Positions 24,345 through 32,925 of a stretch of 64,000 bases of DNA are shown piece after piece; the first letter of the stretch is position 1; each line of letters opens with the position of its first letter. The stretch is from JAENVU01 sp038250905 (GTDB lineage Bacteria; Actinomycetota; Acidimicrobiia; IMCC26256; JAENVU01). The notes beneath the pieces are model-generated. The model was not told the origin of the DNA, did not search any database, and was given only the letters and a program-made list of their open reading frames with translations. The translations under genes and the position numbers were made by a program. The stretch lies in NCBI GenBank assembly GCA_038250905.1, contig JBBSBV010000020.1:19562-83561 (forward strand). Reading direction: 5' to 3'.

Positions 24345-26420
24345 GTGGTTCCTGGAGTAGGACTCGTCAGCGAACCGGTCGCTCACGATGCCTCGGCGCA
24401 CTATCGCCCGCAACTCGATGGGTTACGCGCGGTTGCGGTGTATCTCGTGGTGGCCTTCCACGCCGGGCTCCCCCGCTTCGACGGCGGCTTCATCGGCGTC
24501 GACGTGTTCTTCGTGCTTTCCGGCTACCTCGTGACCCAGCTCCTCCTGCGAGACGTCCGGAGTCGGGGTCGCATCGGATTCGCCCGCTTCTACTCGAGAC
24601 GCGTCCGACGCCTCCTTCCGGCGTCCATGGTCGTCCTCCTGGTCACCACCGCGGCCTTCGCCGCCGTCGCCGCGCCGGCCGACGTGATCGACGGACTGCG
24701 CTCCATCAAAGCTGCGTTTCTCTACGTCGCGAACTGGTTCTTCATCCGAGAGTCGAACGACTACTTCGGTCGCGACATCAACTCGAGCCCGGTCGTGCAC
24801 TTCTGGTCGCTCGCCGTCGAGGAACAGTTCTACGCGGTCTGGCCCGTGCTCCTCGCCAGCCTCGTCTTCGTGACGAAGCGTGCGGGCCGCGCCCAGTGGC
24901 ACGCCGTCCGCATCGTCGTGGCGATAGCCGGGGCGTGCTCACTCGTCGCCGCGCTCCGCCTCGCCAACACCGACTTCAGCCGCGCGTATTACGGAACCGA
25001 CACCCGCGCCTACCAGTTGCTCGCCGGTGCCTTCCTCGCCGTGACACCGCAGATCTTCTCGTTCGCCCAACGACACCGGCGTGAGCTGGGAGGTGTCGCA
25101 ATCGTCGCCGGAGTCACGCTGATCCTGCTCGGAACCTCGTTGGTCGAGGTAGGACCGATCACGCGAGGGGCAATCGTCACCGTCGTGACCGGCACGCTGA
25201 TCGTCGCACTCGAAGGGTCGCGCGGTGGTGCCGTGCGCATCCTGTCGACGGGTCCATTCGTGTATCTCGGTCGGATCTCCTACGGCACCTACCTGTGGCA
25301 CTGGCCGGTCATCGTCATCACGGCACGCCTGATCGACATCAGCCCCGCGCCGCGCTTCTTCGTCGCCGCCGGGATCGCGACCGGCCTCGCGTCCTTGAGC
25401 TATCAGCTCCTCGAACGACCGGTCCGAGCGTCAAGATCTCTGGATCGCTACCGCGTGCCCGTGATTGCGCTCGGCCTGACCCTCGGCGTCGTCGGCGCGC
25501 TCCTGCTCGCACCGGCGATCGCCGGCGATCAGGCAACGAAGGGAGTGGCCCTGCGAACGGCCCACCGCGCATCGACCGTGGGTGCGGTCGACCCGAGCAC
25601 ACTCGGCTGGCAGGCGGCGATCGACGACTGGGAGGTTCAACCGCACTGCCTCGACCGACCGGTTTCGCACTGCATCGGAGTCACCGGCCGACGGCCGCGC
25701 GTGCTGTTGGTCGGCGACAGCAATGCAGTCATGCTCTATCCGGCCCTCGAGGCGATGGCCAAGCGGCGCGGCGTGACGCTCGCCGTTGCCGCCCGCGACA
25801 GCTGCCCGTGGCAGCGAGGCCTCCTGTTCGCGACCCTCCGCCATCAAGACCTGTGCGCCAGGAACCAGACTGATGCCTACGACCGTATCGTCCCGCAATT
25901 CGATCCGGATGTCGTTGTGCTCATGGACCGGACGTTCGAAGATCCCAACGGCCTCGAGGCGGTCCGGACCACGGCCGGACGGTTCGAGCCGGGAGCGCCC
26001 GGGTTCGTCCCCGCGATCCGCCGCGTCACCGAGCGGTCGCTCGACGCGCTGCGGCGGCCCGGACGCAAGATCGCCCTGATCGAGCCCACTCCGTACGCAC
26101 CGAAGCAGCTCTCGCCCAACGTCTGCCTCTCGACCGCGAAATCGGTCGACGAGTGCCGCTACGTCACCGCGCCGGGACCGACCGGCGTCGAGCGCATGTA
26201 TCGGGCGATCGCCGCCGTCCGCGCCGACGTGTGGACGCTCGACCTGGACCGGCTCGTGTGCCCGTACCTGCCGATCTGTGATCCGGTGGTCGACGGCGTG
26301 ATCGTGAAAGTCGACCAGGGCCACATCACCGCGACCTACTCGCGCAAGATCAGCCGCAACATCGAGAAGTTCCTCGAGGACAACGCGATCATCGCAACCA
26401 GAACCGCGACCCGAGGCTGA
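24345..26420 (+). CDS. OafA/YrhL-type acyltransferase with C-terminal SGNH domain
   Basis: A 691-residue protein. The N-terminal acyltransferase-3 domain (residues about 15-375) starts YRPQLDGLRAVAV and carries the catalytic-type His in VAFHAG, the FFVLSGYL motif and about ten membrane helices. A periplasmic SGNH hydrolase-like domain follows (about 430-690), with LLVGDSNAVM (nucleophile Ser) and DQGHIT (a D-x-x-H motif) near the end. Such fusions O-acetylate cell-surface polysaccharide or peptidoglycan. GTG 24345 has TAGCGT 6 bases upstream, a leaderless pattern. It stands alone and is divergent from the kinase, with a 216-base gap in which I see nothing else. Confidence 0.88.
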   Translation: MVPGVGLVSEPVAHDASAHYRPQLDGLRAVAVYLVVAFHAGLPRFDGGFIGVDVFFVLSGYLVTQLLLRDVRSRGRIGFARFYSRRVRRLLPASMVVLLVTTAAFAAVAAPADVIDGLRSIKAAFLYVANWFFIRESNDYFGRDINSSPVVHFWSLAVEEQFYAVWPVLLASLVFVTKRAGRAQWHAVRIVVAIAGACSLVAALRLANTDFSRAYYGTDTRAYQLLAGAFLAVTPQIFSFAQRHRRELGGVAIVAGVTLILLGTSLVEVGPITRGAIVTVVTGTLIVALEGSRGGAVRILSTGPFVYLGRISYGTYLWHWPVIVITARLIDISPAPRFFVAAGIATGLASLSYQLLERPVRASRSLDRYRVPVIALGLTLGVVGALLLAPAIAGDQATKGVALRTAHRASTVGAVDPSTLGWQAAIDDWEVQPHCLDRPVSHCIGVTGRRPRVLLVGDSNAVMLYPALEAMAKRRGVTLAVAARDSCPWQRGLLFATLRHQDLCARNQTDAYDRIVPQFDPDVVVLMDRTFEDPNGLEAVRTTAGRFEPGAPGFVPAIRRVTERSLDALRRPGRKIALIEPTPYAPKQLSPNVCLSTAKSVDECRYVTAPGPTGVERMYRAIAAVRADVWTLDLDRLVCPYLPICDPVVDGVIVKVDQGHITATYSRKISRNIEKFLEDNAIIATRTATRG

Positions 26421-26469
26421 CGGGAATGGCTGACGTGCGGATCGCAGGCCCCGCTCCGGACCATGCCCC

Positions 26470-26498
26470 TCGACAGATACTTTCGCTCTTGCTATATT
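26470..26498 (+). promoter_or_regulatory. Promoter of the VOC-ArsR-SRPBCC operon
   Basis: TCGACA (26470-26475), a 17-base spacer and TATATT (26493-26498), in an AT-rich patch unusual for this DNA. Directly downstream, GTTG-N10-CAAC (about 26499-26516) is an imperfect inverted repeat where an ArsR-type repressor from the same operon could bind. Confidence 0.55.
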
Positions 26499-26541
26499 GT
26501 TGACGGATTCTACAACTAGTATTCCGACCTCAGGAGCACCC

Positions 26542-27006
26542 ATGGACGACATCACCTTCGTGCCGGCGCTTTCGTACCGTGACCCCAAAGCCGCGCTCGA
26601 CTGGTTGGCGGACGCGTTCGGTTTCGAACTCACGATGGCCATCGACGGACCCGACGGCGACGCCACCCAGGGCCACTACGAGATGGGTCTCGGAGGACGC
26701 GGTCGCATCATGGTCGGCGCGGAATGGAACGAGTGGATGCGCAGCCCTGCATCGTGCGACGGCCACACCACCGCCAGTGTCCACGTCGACGTCGGCCACG
26801 ACATCGACGGGCACTGCGAGCGCGCCCGCGCCGCCGGTGCCACCATCGTGGCTGAGCCGTCGGACCAGTTCTACGGCGACCGCACCTACCGCTGCACCGA
26901 TCTCGAGGGTCACCACTGGACGTTCTCGATGCACGTGCGCGACGTGAGCCGTGAAGCGGCCGAGGCCGCCATCAACACGCCGATCTTCGCCACCACCTGG
27001 CAGTGA
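26542..27006 (+). CDS. VOC/glyoxalase-fold (PhnB-like) protein
   Basis: A 154-residue vicinal-oxygen-chelate protein (FVPALSYRDPKAALDWLADAF at the start, YRCTDLEGHHWTFSMHV near the end). This is the PhnB/glyoxalase-like group often encoded with ArsR and SRPBCC genes. ATG 26542 has AGGAG at 26532-26536; the frame is open 45 bases further upstream into the promoter. It is the first gene of a three-gene operon in which each stop overlaps the next start as GTGA. The role is unknown; a resistance or modification function is common for the group but not shown here. Confidence 0.8.
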   Translation: MDDITFVPALSYRDPKAALDWLADAFGFELTMAIDGPDGDATQGHYEMGLGGRGRIMVGAEWNEWMRSPASCDGHTTASVHVDVGHDIDGHCERARAAGATIVAEPSDQFYGDRTYRCTDLEGHHWTFSMHVRDVSREAAEAAINTPIFATTWQ

Positions 27007-27341
27007 GTGCCCGCTCGGGTGCGGCCGCAGTCGACCGGACCTTCGCCGCCCTCGCCGACCCGGTGCGGCGGCGCAGTGTGGAACTCCTCGCCGAGCGACC
27101 GCACCGGGCGGGCGAACTCGCCCGCGCGGTCGGAGTGTCGCCGGCGGTCATGAGCCGGCACCTGCGCGTGCTGCGCGACGCGAACCTCGTCGACGAGGAG
27201 CACCCGAAGTTCGACGCGCGCGTCCGCATCTTCTCGCTGCGATCCCAGCCGATGGCCGGGTTGAAGGTCTGGCTCGCCGACACGGAAGCGGGTTGGAGCG
27301 GACAGCTCGCGGCATTCAAGGCCCATGTGGAGCGCGCGTGA
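27003..27341 (+). CDS. ArsR/SmtB-family helix-turn-helix repressor
   Basis: A 112-residue winged-helix protein (TFAALADPVRRRSVELLAE, HRAGELARAVGVSPAVMSRH, then LVDEEHPKFDARVRIFSLR). It has no Cys, so metal sensing through thiols is excluded. This is the SdpR/YdfF-like group that is usually paired with an AHSA1/SRPBCC gene. GTG 27003 overlaps the VOC stop, and its own stop overlaps the SRPBCC start. Autoregulation through the inverted repeat near 26499-26516 is likely but unproven. Confidence 0.85.
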   Translation: MSARSGAAAVDRTFAALADPVRRRSVELLAERPHRAGELARAVGVSPAVMSRHLRVLRDANLVDEEHPKFDARVRIFSLRSQPMAGLKVWLADTEAGWSGQLAAFKAHVERA

Positions 27342-27811
27342 CCGGCTCGCGCGTGCTGGTGGCGCTCCGCGTCGGCGCGCCACCGGAGCGGACGTTCGCC
27401 GCGTTCACGACCGAGATCGGCGAGTGGTGGCGGCCCAACCAGTTGTTCCGCTTCACCGATCGCACCGACGGTCGGTTGGCCTTCGAGCCCGAGCCACCGG
27501 AGCGGCTGGTGGAGATCGCCCCCGATGGCGAGCGGTTCGAGATCGGCACCGTGCGAGTGTGGGATCCCCCGCGCCGAGTCGTGTTCGGTTGGCGCCAGGC
27601 GACGTTCGCGCCGGACCAGTCCACCGAGGTCGCGGTGCGATTCGAGCCCGTGGACACCGGGACCCTCGTGACCGTCGAGCACTTCGGCTGGGACGCGATA
27701 CCCCAGGAGCACGCGGCACGGCACGGGTTCCCCCTGGACGCGTTCCAGCACCGCCACGCCGAATGGTGGCAGGAACTCCTGCGCTCGTTGCACACGTACG
27801 TCGCCGAGTGA
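27338..27811 (+). CDS. AHSA1-type SRPBCC domain protein
   Basis: A 157-residue START-like domain of the AHSA1 type (VGAPPERTFAAFTTEIGEWW near the start, PPRRVVFGWRQ, TLVTVEHFGW, then HAEWWQELL at the end). These proteins form a deep hydrophobic cavity for small ligands. GTG 27338 overlaps the ArsR stop by 4 bases. The pairing of this fold with an ArsR repressor is common, and the SRPBCC protein may bind or process the same ligand that the operon responds to. Ligand unknown. Confidence 0.82.
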   Translation: MTGSRVLVALRVGAPPERTFAAFTTEIGEWWRPNQLFRFTDRTDGRLAFEPEPPERLVEIAPDGERFEIGTVRVWDPPRRVVFGWRQATFAPDQSTEVAVRFEPVDTGTLVTVEHFGWDAIPQEHAARHGFPLDAFQHRHAEWWQELLRSLHTYVAE

Positions 27812-27844
27812 GCGCCGACGCGTCGTGCGACTGCACCACGTAGC

Positions 27845-28678
27845 GTGCTCGGCATCAAACCTCGCCCCCGTGAGCATCAACTCCCCGATTCCGGACCTGC
27901 GTCGGGCACCGCGGCTTCGCCACCGCCGGCACGCGAGCCGACCCACGCGGAGCGCGTCCGATCTCTGGTGCACGGCGCGCGGCGCGGGGCGCTCTCGACG
28001 CTGGCTGCTGATCCCGCCGGATACCCGTTCGGATCCGTGGTGAGCTTCGGCCTCACCGATGACGGCGATCCGCTCTTCTTCGTCAGCCTCATGGCCGAGC
28101 ACACACAGAACGCGCAGCACGATCCGCGTGCGAGTCTCCTGGTGACCGAGCCGGTACCCGAGGGCGCAGATCCGTTGGCCAGCGGACGGGTCACGCTGCT
28201 CGGGCTGCTCACGCCGATCGAGGGCGACGGCCCTCGCGACATCGCCCGGACCCGCTACCTCGAGGCCAACCCGGCGGCGTCGTACTACATCGACTTCGGC
28301 GACTTCACGTTCCTGCAACTGACCGTCGACCATGTTCGCTACGTCGGGGGTTACGGCCGCATGAGCTGGGTCGACGTGGCCGATTACCGCAACGCGACGC
28401 CCGATCCCCTGCTCGAAGCGGCCGCCGGGATCATCGAGCACATGAACGCCGACCATGCCGATGCGCAGGTGTTGTTCTGCCGGCACTTCGCCGGCCTCGC
28501 CGACACCGAGTCGGCCACGATGTCGGCGGTCGACCGGTACGGCTTCGACTTGGTGGCCGTGAGCGACACGCACCGGACCGCCGTCCGCCTGGCCTTCCCC
28601 GAGGAATGCGCCACCGGCGAGGAAGTGCGGCGCGCCATGGTCACCCTGGTCGCCGAGGCTCGAGCCTCCGCGCGCTGA
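27845..28678 (+). CDS. HugZ-like PPOX-fold protein with DUF2470 domain
   Basis: A 277-residue protein. A split-barrel PPOX-like domain (residues about 35-175; RGALSTLAADPAGYPFGSVV, QHDPRASLLV) is followed by a C-terminal DUF2470 domain (about 185-275; IIEHMNADHADAQ). This is the layout of HugZ/HutZ heme-utilisation proteins, some of which degrade heme, while others bind flavin. The GTG start at 27845 is not well supported: TAGCGT overlaps it and no good in-frame alternative is visible. It converges on the glutamate decarboxylase gene across a hairpin. Confidence 0.75.
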   Translation: MLGIKPRPREHQLPDSGPASGTAASPPPAREPTHAERVRSLVHGARRGALSTLAADPAGYPFGSVVSFGLTDDGDPLFFVSLMAEHTQNAQHDPRASLLVTEPVPEGADPLASGRVTLLGLLTPIEGDGPRDIARTRYLEANPAASYYIDFGDFTFLQLTVDHVRYVGGYGRMSWVDVADYRNATPDPLLEAAAGIIEHMNADHADAQVLFCRHFAGLADTESATMSAVDRYGFDLVAVSDTHRTAVRLAFPEECATGEEVRRAMVTLVAEARASAR

Positions 28679-28684
28679 CCCGTT

Positions 28685-28702
28685 GCCCGAGTCGGCTCGG
28701 GC
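28685..28702. terminator. Hairpin between convergent HugZ-like and gadB genes
   Basis: GCCCGAG, loop TCGG, CTCGGGC: a perfect 7-bp stem with a tetraloop centred between the two stops (28678 and 28736). There is no T-run on either side, but the placement in a 57-base convergent gap suggests a shared terminator. Confidence 0.45.
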
Positions 28703-28735
28703 TGGTAGCTCTCGCCGGTTCGTCGATCACGTTCG

Positions 28736-30100
28736 TCACGTGTGACTGAAGATCGACCCGCCGGTCGCGCCCGGCGCGCCGGCCGCGAGCGCGTCGATCG
28801 ACTTCCGGAGACTGATCATGAACAGATCGGCAAGATCCGCGGTGAAGCCCTCACGAATCACGAACCGCAGCACCGCGACGTCCTCCGCGCCCTCGGGCAT
28901 CGTGTACGCCGGAACCTGCCAACCGTCGCGTCGGAGATGATCCGAGACGTCGAAGACCGTGAACGGCGTGTCCGCCTTGCACTGCACGGCGAAGACCGGA
29001 ATCTCCGAGCCGTCGGTGATGAGTTCGAACGGTCCGAGCGCGGCGACCTGCGCCGCTAATCCCATCGCGACGTCACGGAGGGTCTCCATGATCGACGTGT
29101 AGCCCGCGTGCCCGAGTCGGATGAAGTTGAAGTACTGGCCCACCACCTGGTTCCCCGGCCGGGAGAAGTTGAGCGTGAACGTGGGCATGTCACCGCCCAG
29201 ATAATTCACGTGGAAGACGAGCCCCTCGGGCAGATCGGCCGAGTCGCGCCAGATCGCGAACCCGATGCCGGGATACGTCAGGCCGTACTTGTGGCCGGAG
29301 ACGTTGATCGACTTCACCCATGGGAGCCGGAAGTCCCATTCCAGGTGGGGCGCCAGGAACGGCGCGACGAATCCGCCGCTCGCGGCGTCGATGTGCAGCG
29401 GGATCTCGGCGCCCGTCGACGCGTTGTGCGCCGCGATCGCATCGTGGATCGCGCCGATCGGCTCGTACTCACCGGTGAACGTCGTGCCCAGGATCGCCAC
29501 GACCCCGATGGTGTTCTCGTCGACGTTCTCGATCACCTGTTCCGGCGTGATCGAGTAGCGACCGGGTGCCATCGGCAGGTACCGCGGTTCGACATCCCAG
29601 TACTTGCAGAACTTCTCCCACACGACCTGCACGTTGGAGCCCAGCACGAGGTTCGGACGCTGCGCGTCCCCCGCGCCCACCCCGCGCCGATCGCGCCACC
29701 GCCATTTCATCGCGAGCCCGGCGAGCATGACGGCCTCACTCGAACCGATCGTCGAAGCACCGACCGCCGGACCCGGAGCATGGAAGAGGTTGCTCACCAT
29801 GCTGATGCAGCGGCGCTCCAACTCCGCCGTCTGCGGGTACTCGTCCTTGTCGATCATGTTCTTGTCGAACGACTCCGCCATGAGCCGGTCCGCCTGCGGC
29901 TCCATCCACGTGGTGACGAAGGTCGCGAGGTTCAGCCGACTGCTGCCGTCGAGCAGCAACTCGTCGTGGATCAGCCGGTAGGCCGTGTCGGCATCGAGCC
30001 CCTCGGGGGGAAGCTCGTCCTTCGGTAAGGGATCGACACTCGGGCGCCCGCTGTATGCGACGTGGGTATCGGTCGTGAACTTCGCCGGTTCCTCGGCCAT
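28736..30100 (-). CDS. gadB: Glutamate decarboxylase
   Basis: A 454-residue PLP-dependent decarboxylase. Family marks are TWMEPQADRLM, DKDEYPQT, the substrate loop IGSSEAVMLAGLA, HIDAASGGF (Asp to the PLP nitrogen) and the PLP lysine in NVSGHKYGL. It converts glutamate to GABA while consuming a cytoplasmic proton, a known acid-resistance reaction. The length matches E. coli GadB. AGGAGG stands 6 bases before ATG 30100. No GadC-type antiporter or GABA gene is adjacent. In this window it joins the arginine deiminase operon as a second potential pH-homeostasis function. Confidence 0.93.
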   Translation of the reverse strand: MAEEPAKFTTDTHVAYSGRPSVDPLPKDELPPEGLDADTAYRLIHDELLLDGSSRLNLATFVTTWMEPQADRLMAESFDKNMIDKDEYPQTAELERRCISMVSNLFHAPGPAVGASTIGSSEAVMLAGLAMKWRWRDRRGVGAGDAQRPNLVLGSNVQVVWEKFCKYWDVEPRYLPMAPGRYSITPEQVIENVDENTIGVVAILGTTFTGEYEPIGAIHDAIAAHNASTGAEIPLHIDAASGGFVAPFLAPHLEWDFRLPWVKSINVSGHKYGLTYPGIGFAIWRDSADLPEGLVFHVNYLGGDMPTFTLNFSRPGNQVVGQYFNFIRLGHAGYTSIMETLRDVAMGLAAQVAALGPFELITDGSEIPVFAVQCKADTPFTVFDVSDHLRRDGWQVPAYTMPEGAEDVAVLRFVIREGFTADLADLFMISLRKSIDALAAGAPGATGGSIFSHT

Positions 30101-30336
30101 GGCGGCCTCCTGTCCTCATGGCACAACGGTCACCGCCGCGGCCGCGGAAGTCCGTCATGCGCGCCGAACGGTATCAATGTGTCGAGGCGACGCAACGGGG
30201 CCGAGCCCGGTTCCGGTGACCTTCGAGGTGACCGACGGACAGCGGTCCCAAACTCCGCCCCCGAAGGGCGTACCGTGCCCACGCGGACAAACCCGGCGGC
30301 CAGCCCGAGGCGGCCACGCAAGGGAGAGATGGGGTC

Positions 30337-31314
30337 ATGAAGCACATCAACCTGGGAACCCTGGATGTCGGGCGCATCGGTCTCGGCGCCATGGGCATGT
30401 CCGCGGCCTACACCGGCGCGGGTACCGACGACGCCGAGTCCATTCGCACGATCCATCGCGCGCTCGACCTCGGCGTCACGCTGATCGACACCGCCGAGAT
30501 CTACGGCCCGTTCACGAACGAAGAGCTCGTCGGCCGAGCGATCAATGACCGCCGCGACCGCGTCGTGCTCGCGACGAAGTTCGGCATGGTCTCGCACGCC
30601 GGCGGGGGCCCCGGCACCCTCGACAGCAGCCCGGCCAACATCCGCACTGCGGCCGAGGGCTCGCTGCGCCGGCTCGGTACCGATCACATCGACCTGTACT
30701 ACCAACACCGGGTCGACCCGAGAACGCCCATCGAGGAGACCGTCGGTGCCCTCGCCGAACTGGTGGCCGAAGGCAAGGTCCGCCACATCGGGTTGTCCGA
30801 GGCCGGTCCCGACACCATCCGCCGAGCCCACGCGGTGCATCCCGTCACCGCCCTGCAGTCCGAGTACTCCTTGTGGACCCGGGACCCGGAGCCGAAGGTC
30901 CTGCCCGTGCTGCGCGAGCTCGGCATCGGCCTCGTCGCGTACTCCCCACTCGGCCGCGGATTCCTCACCGGAGAGATCCGATCCACGGACGACCTCGCGG
31001 ACGACGACTTGCGCAAGACCAACCCCCGCTTCACGGGCGACAACTTCCAACGCAACCTCCGCGCCGTCGAGGAAGTCGAAGCCATCGCCACCGAGGTCGG
31101 CGCGACACCCGCCCAGGTCGCCCTGGCATGGGTCCTCGCCCAGGGTGACGACGTCGCCCCGATCCCCGGCACCAAGCGCGCGGCCCGGGTCGAGGAGAAC
31201 TGTGCAGCCGACACCATCACGTTGAGTCCGGAGCAGATCGACAAGCTCACGAACGTCACCCCTGCCGCCGGCGATCACCACAGCGAACAACAGATGAAGA
31301 TGATCGAACGCTGA
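30337..31314 (+). CDS. Aldo/keto reductase
   Basis: A 325-residue TIM-barrel reductase of the YajO/IolS-like group. The catalytic tetrad is visible: Asp and Tyr in LIDTAEIYG (residues about 49-57), Lys in VLATKFG and His in YYQHRVDP. The NADPH-binding end shows PGTKRAARVEEN. It reduces aldehydes or ketones with NADPH. A clear ribosome-binding site (GGGAGAG) precedes ATG 30337. It is divergent from gadB and converges with a phosphotransferase gene. Confidence 0.88.
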   Translation: MKHINLGTLDVGRIGLGAMGMSAAYTGAGTDDAESIRTIHRALDLGVTLIDTAEIYGPFTNEELVGRAINDRRDRVVLATKFGMVSHAGGGPGTLDSSPANIRTAAEGSLRRLGTDHIDLYYQHRVDPRTPIEETVGALAELVAEGKVRHIGLSEAGPDTIRRAHAVHPVTALQSEYSLWTRDPEPKVLPVLRELGIGLVAYSPLGRGFLTGEIRSTDDLADDDLRKTNPRFTGDNFQRNLRAVEEVEAIATEVGATPAQVALAWVLAQGDDVAPIPGTKRAARVEENCAADTITLSPEQIDKLTNVTPAAGDHHSEQQMKMIER

Positions 31315-31319
31315 TGCCC

Positions 31320-31356
31320 GTCCACCGCGGAGATCTGTGCCTTCAGCGCGGTGGAC
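31320..31356. terminator. Inverted repeat at the convergent AKR/phosphotransferase ends
   Basis: GTCCACCGCG (31320-31329) and CGCGGTGGAC (31347-31356) pair perfectly over 10 bp with a 17-base loop. The repeat lies just after the aldo/keto reductase stop and covers the last codons of the opposing gene. No T-run follows. A terminator or transcript-end stabiliser is plausible. Confidence 0.4.
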
Positions 31357-32446
31357 GCTCGGCGATCGCGTCGAGCGCATCAAAATCCCGGACCGCGGCC
31401 ACCATCCGCATCGTGTTCGCGGCGGTGACCTCGGGGCCGTAGTTCTCCGGCGGGGTGATCAGCCAGCCGATGACCAACCCCCACAACACCGCCCGCCGGC
31501 ACCACTCCCACGCCTCGGCCGGGCTCGGCGCGTCATCCACGCCGCGCGACGCCAGTGCATCGAGGTAGCGACCGAGTAGATCGGTCCCCTCGGCACGCCG
31601 GACGTCCGGATCGAGGGCAGTCGAGAGGAGGTAGACGACGTCGTGCGCCCAGCACCCCCGCACCTGGAGCTGCCAGTCGAGCAGGCCACCCGTTCCGTCC
31701 GGCAGGAGATAGGTGTTCCCGATGTGCGCGTCACCGTGCAGCAGCGTGACTGGCGCGGCCTCGAGCGACTGTTCGGCGACGGCCAGCGCCGCCCAGAGTT
31801 CGTCGACGCTGAGCCCGAGCGGCGCGATCAGCTCCTGTTTGAAGGGGTGGCGCCGGACCTGATCGGAGATGATCGCGAGTCCATGGTGCTCGAAGATGGC
31901 CGACATCCCGCCCTTCCTCGACGTCGCGACCCACGCCAGATCGGTGGCGAATCTCGACGACTGCCAGAACTGGGCGTGCAACGAGGCGAGTTGGTCGAGC
32001 AGGGCGCCGACCTCGTCGACCGAAACCGGCAGCGTGGCGTTCGGGAACCGCGCACCACGCTCGGTCAGGTCCTCGAGCAGCAGACCGAACTGACCGGTGG
32101 CCGCGTCGAAGGATGCCGCGTAGCAGCGGGGCGTCTCGAGCGATAGCGACGGGCGCAGCTCGTTGTAGAAGCGGACCTCGGTCTCGTACATCTCCGACGG
32201 TGCGTGCGGCGAGACCAGCATCGTCTTCAGGACGAGACGCTCGGGAAGGTCGCCGGCCGAGCCCTCGGCGTAGGTCAGGTCGAGCACCATACGGTCGGCG
32301 GTCGACGCGATGCCCTCACCGCAGCGCTTGGTCGCGACGATCTCGACCGCGTCCACCTGCACGCCCGGGGAGTCGGCCGCGAGGACGTCGGTAAGGACGT
32401 CGGCGGTGAGATCCTCCTCGCGCCGACCGAACCCGCCGGTGCTCAC
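31343..32446 (-). CDS. Aminoglycoside/choline-kinase-like phosphotransferase
   Basis: A 367-residue protein with the kinase-like APH fold. The N-lobe Lys is in RLVLKTMLV, the catalytic loop is HGDAHIGNTY (residues about 240-249) and the metal-binding motif is LLDWQL. The group includes ecdysteroid-kinase-like proteins common in actinobacterial acyl-CoA clusters. The substrate is unknown. GTG 32446 overlaps the stop of the SnoaL-like gene by 4 bases, so it is the last gene of the sulfatase, SnoaL and phosphotransferase run. Confidence 0.8.
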   Translation of the reverse strand: MSTGGFGRREEDLTADVLTDVLAADSPGVQVDAVEIVATKRCGEGIASTADRMVLDLTYAEGSAGDLPERLVLKTMLVSPHAPSEMYETEVRFYNELRPSLSLETPRCYAASFDAATGQFGLLLEDLTERGARFPNATLPVSVDEVGALLDQLASLHAQFWQSSRFATDLAWVATSRKGGMSAIFEHHGLAIISDQVRRHPFKQELIAPLGLSVDELWAALAVAEQSLEAAPVTLLHGDAHIGNTYLLPDGTGGLLDWQLQVRGCWAHDVVYLLSTALDPDVRRAEGTDLLGRYLDALASRGVDDAPSPAEAWEWCRRAVLWGLVIGWLITPPENYGPEVTAANTMRMVAAVRDFDALDAIAERPPR

Positions 32447-32907
32447 CCCGTGAGACTCCGGCTGACGAGCTCGGCGAACCGCCCGCCGGCGATGTGCAGG
32501 GTGTCCTCACGGCGAGAGGCGAAGCGCCAGCCGTCGTCGGTCCGGACGTACTCGTCGCGGTAGATCACGTTGACGTCCATGAGCTCGTCGACGCCCTTCC
32601 ACGTGAGGCCGTGCCGGGCGAACGCGTGGAGCGATCCGGTTGCCTCCCGCTCGCCGGTGAACGCCAGGCGGTGCGTGGAGATCGAGTGCATCGACCAGGT
32701 GAACATCTGCATCGCGTCGGGCATCCACGCCGCGACCTCGGGCGGGGTCCCAGCGATGCCGCCAGACGAGCGGTAGTCGATGGATGCGTCCGGAGTGAAC
32801 AGAGACTCGAACGCGGACCAGTCGCTCTCGTCGACCGCGTAGGCGTACGCGACGACGAGGTCGGCGATGAGGGCCCGGTCATCGAGTCGCTCGTCCACGT
32901 GCGGCAT
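32443..32907 (-). CDS. SnoaL-like (NTF2-fold) polyketide-cyclase/dehydratase-family protein
   Basis: A 154-residue single NTF2-like domain (DDRALIADLVVAYAYAVDES, FESLFTPDASIDYRSSGG, then DEYVRTDDGWRFASR). These small cone-shaped proteins act as cyclases, isomerases or dehydratases on hydrophobic substrates. It sits 18 bases after the sulfatase stop and is coupled by GTGA to the phosphotransferase. The putative His and Asp of the pocket are present but no reaction can be assigned. Confidence 0.8.
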   Translation of the reverse strand: MPHVDERLDDRALIADLVVAYAYAVDESDWSAFESLFTPDASIDYRSSGGIAGTPPEVAAWMPDAMQMFTWSMHSISTHRLAFTGEREATGSLHAFARHGLTWKGVDELMDVNVIYRDEYVRTDDGWRFASRREDTLHIAGGRFAELVSRSLTG

Positions 32908-32925
32908 CCTTTCAGATCCGTCCGG

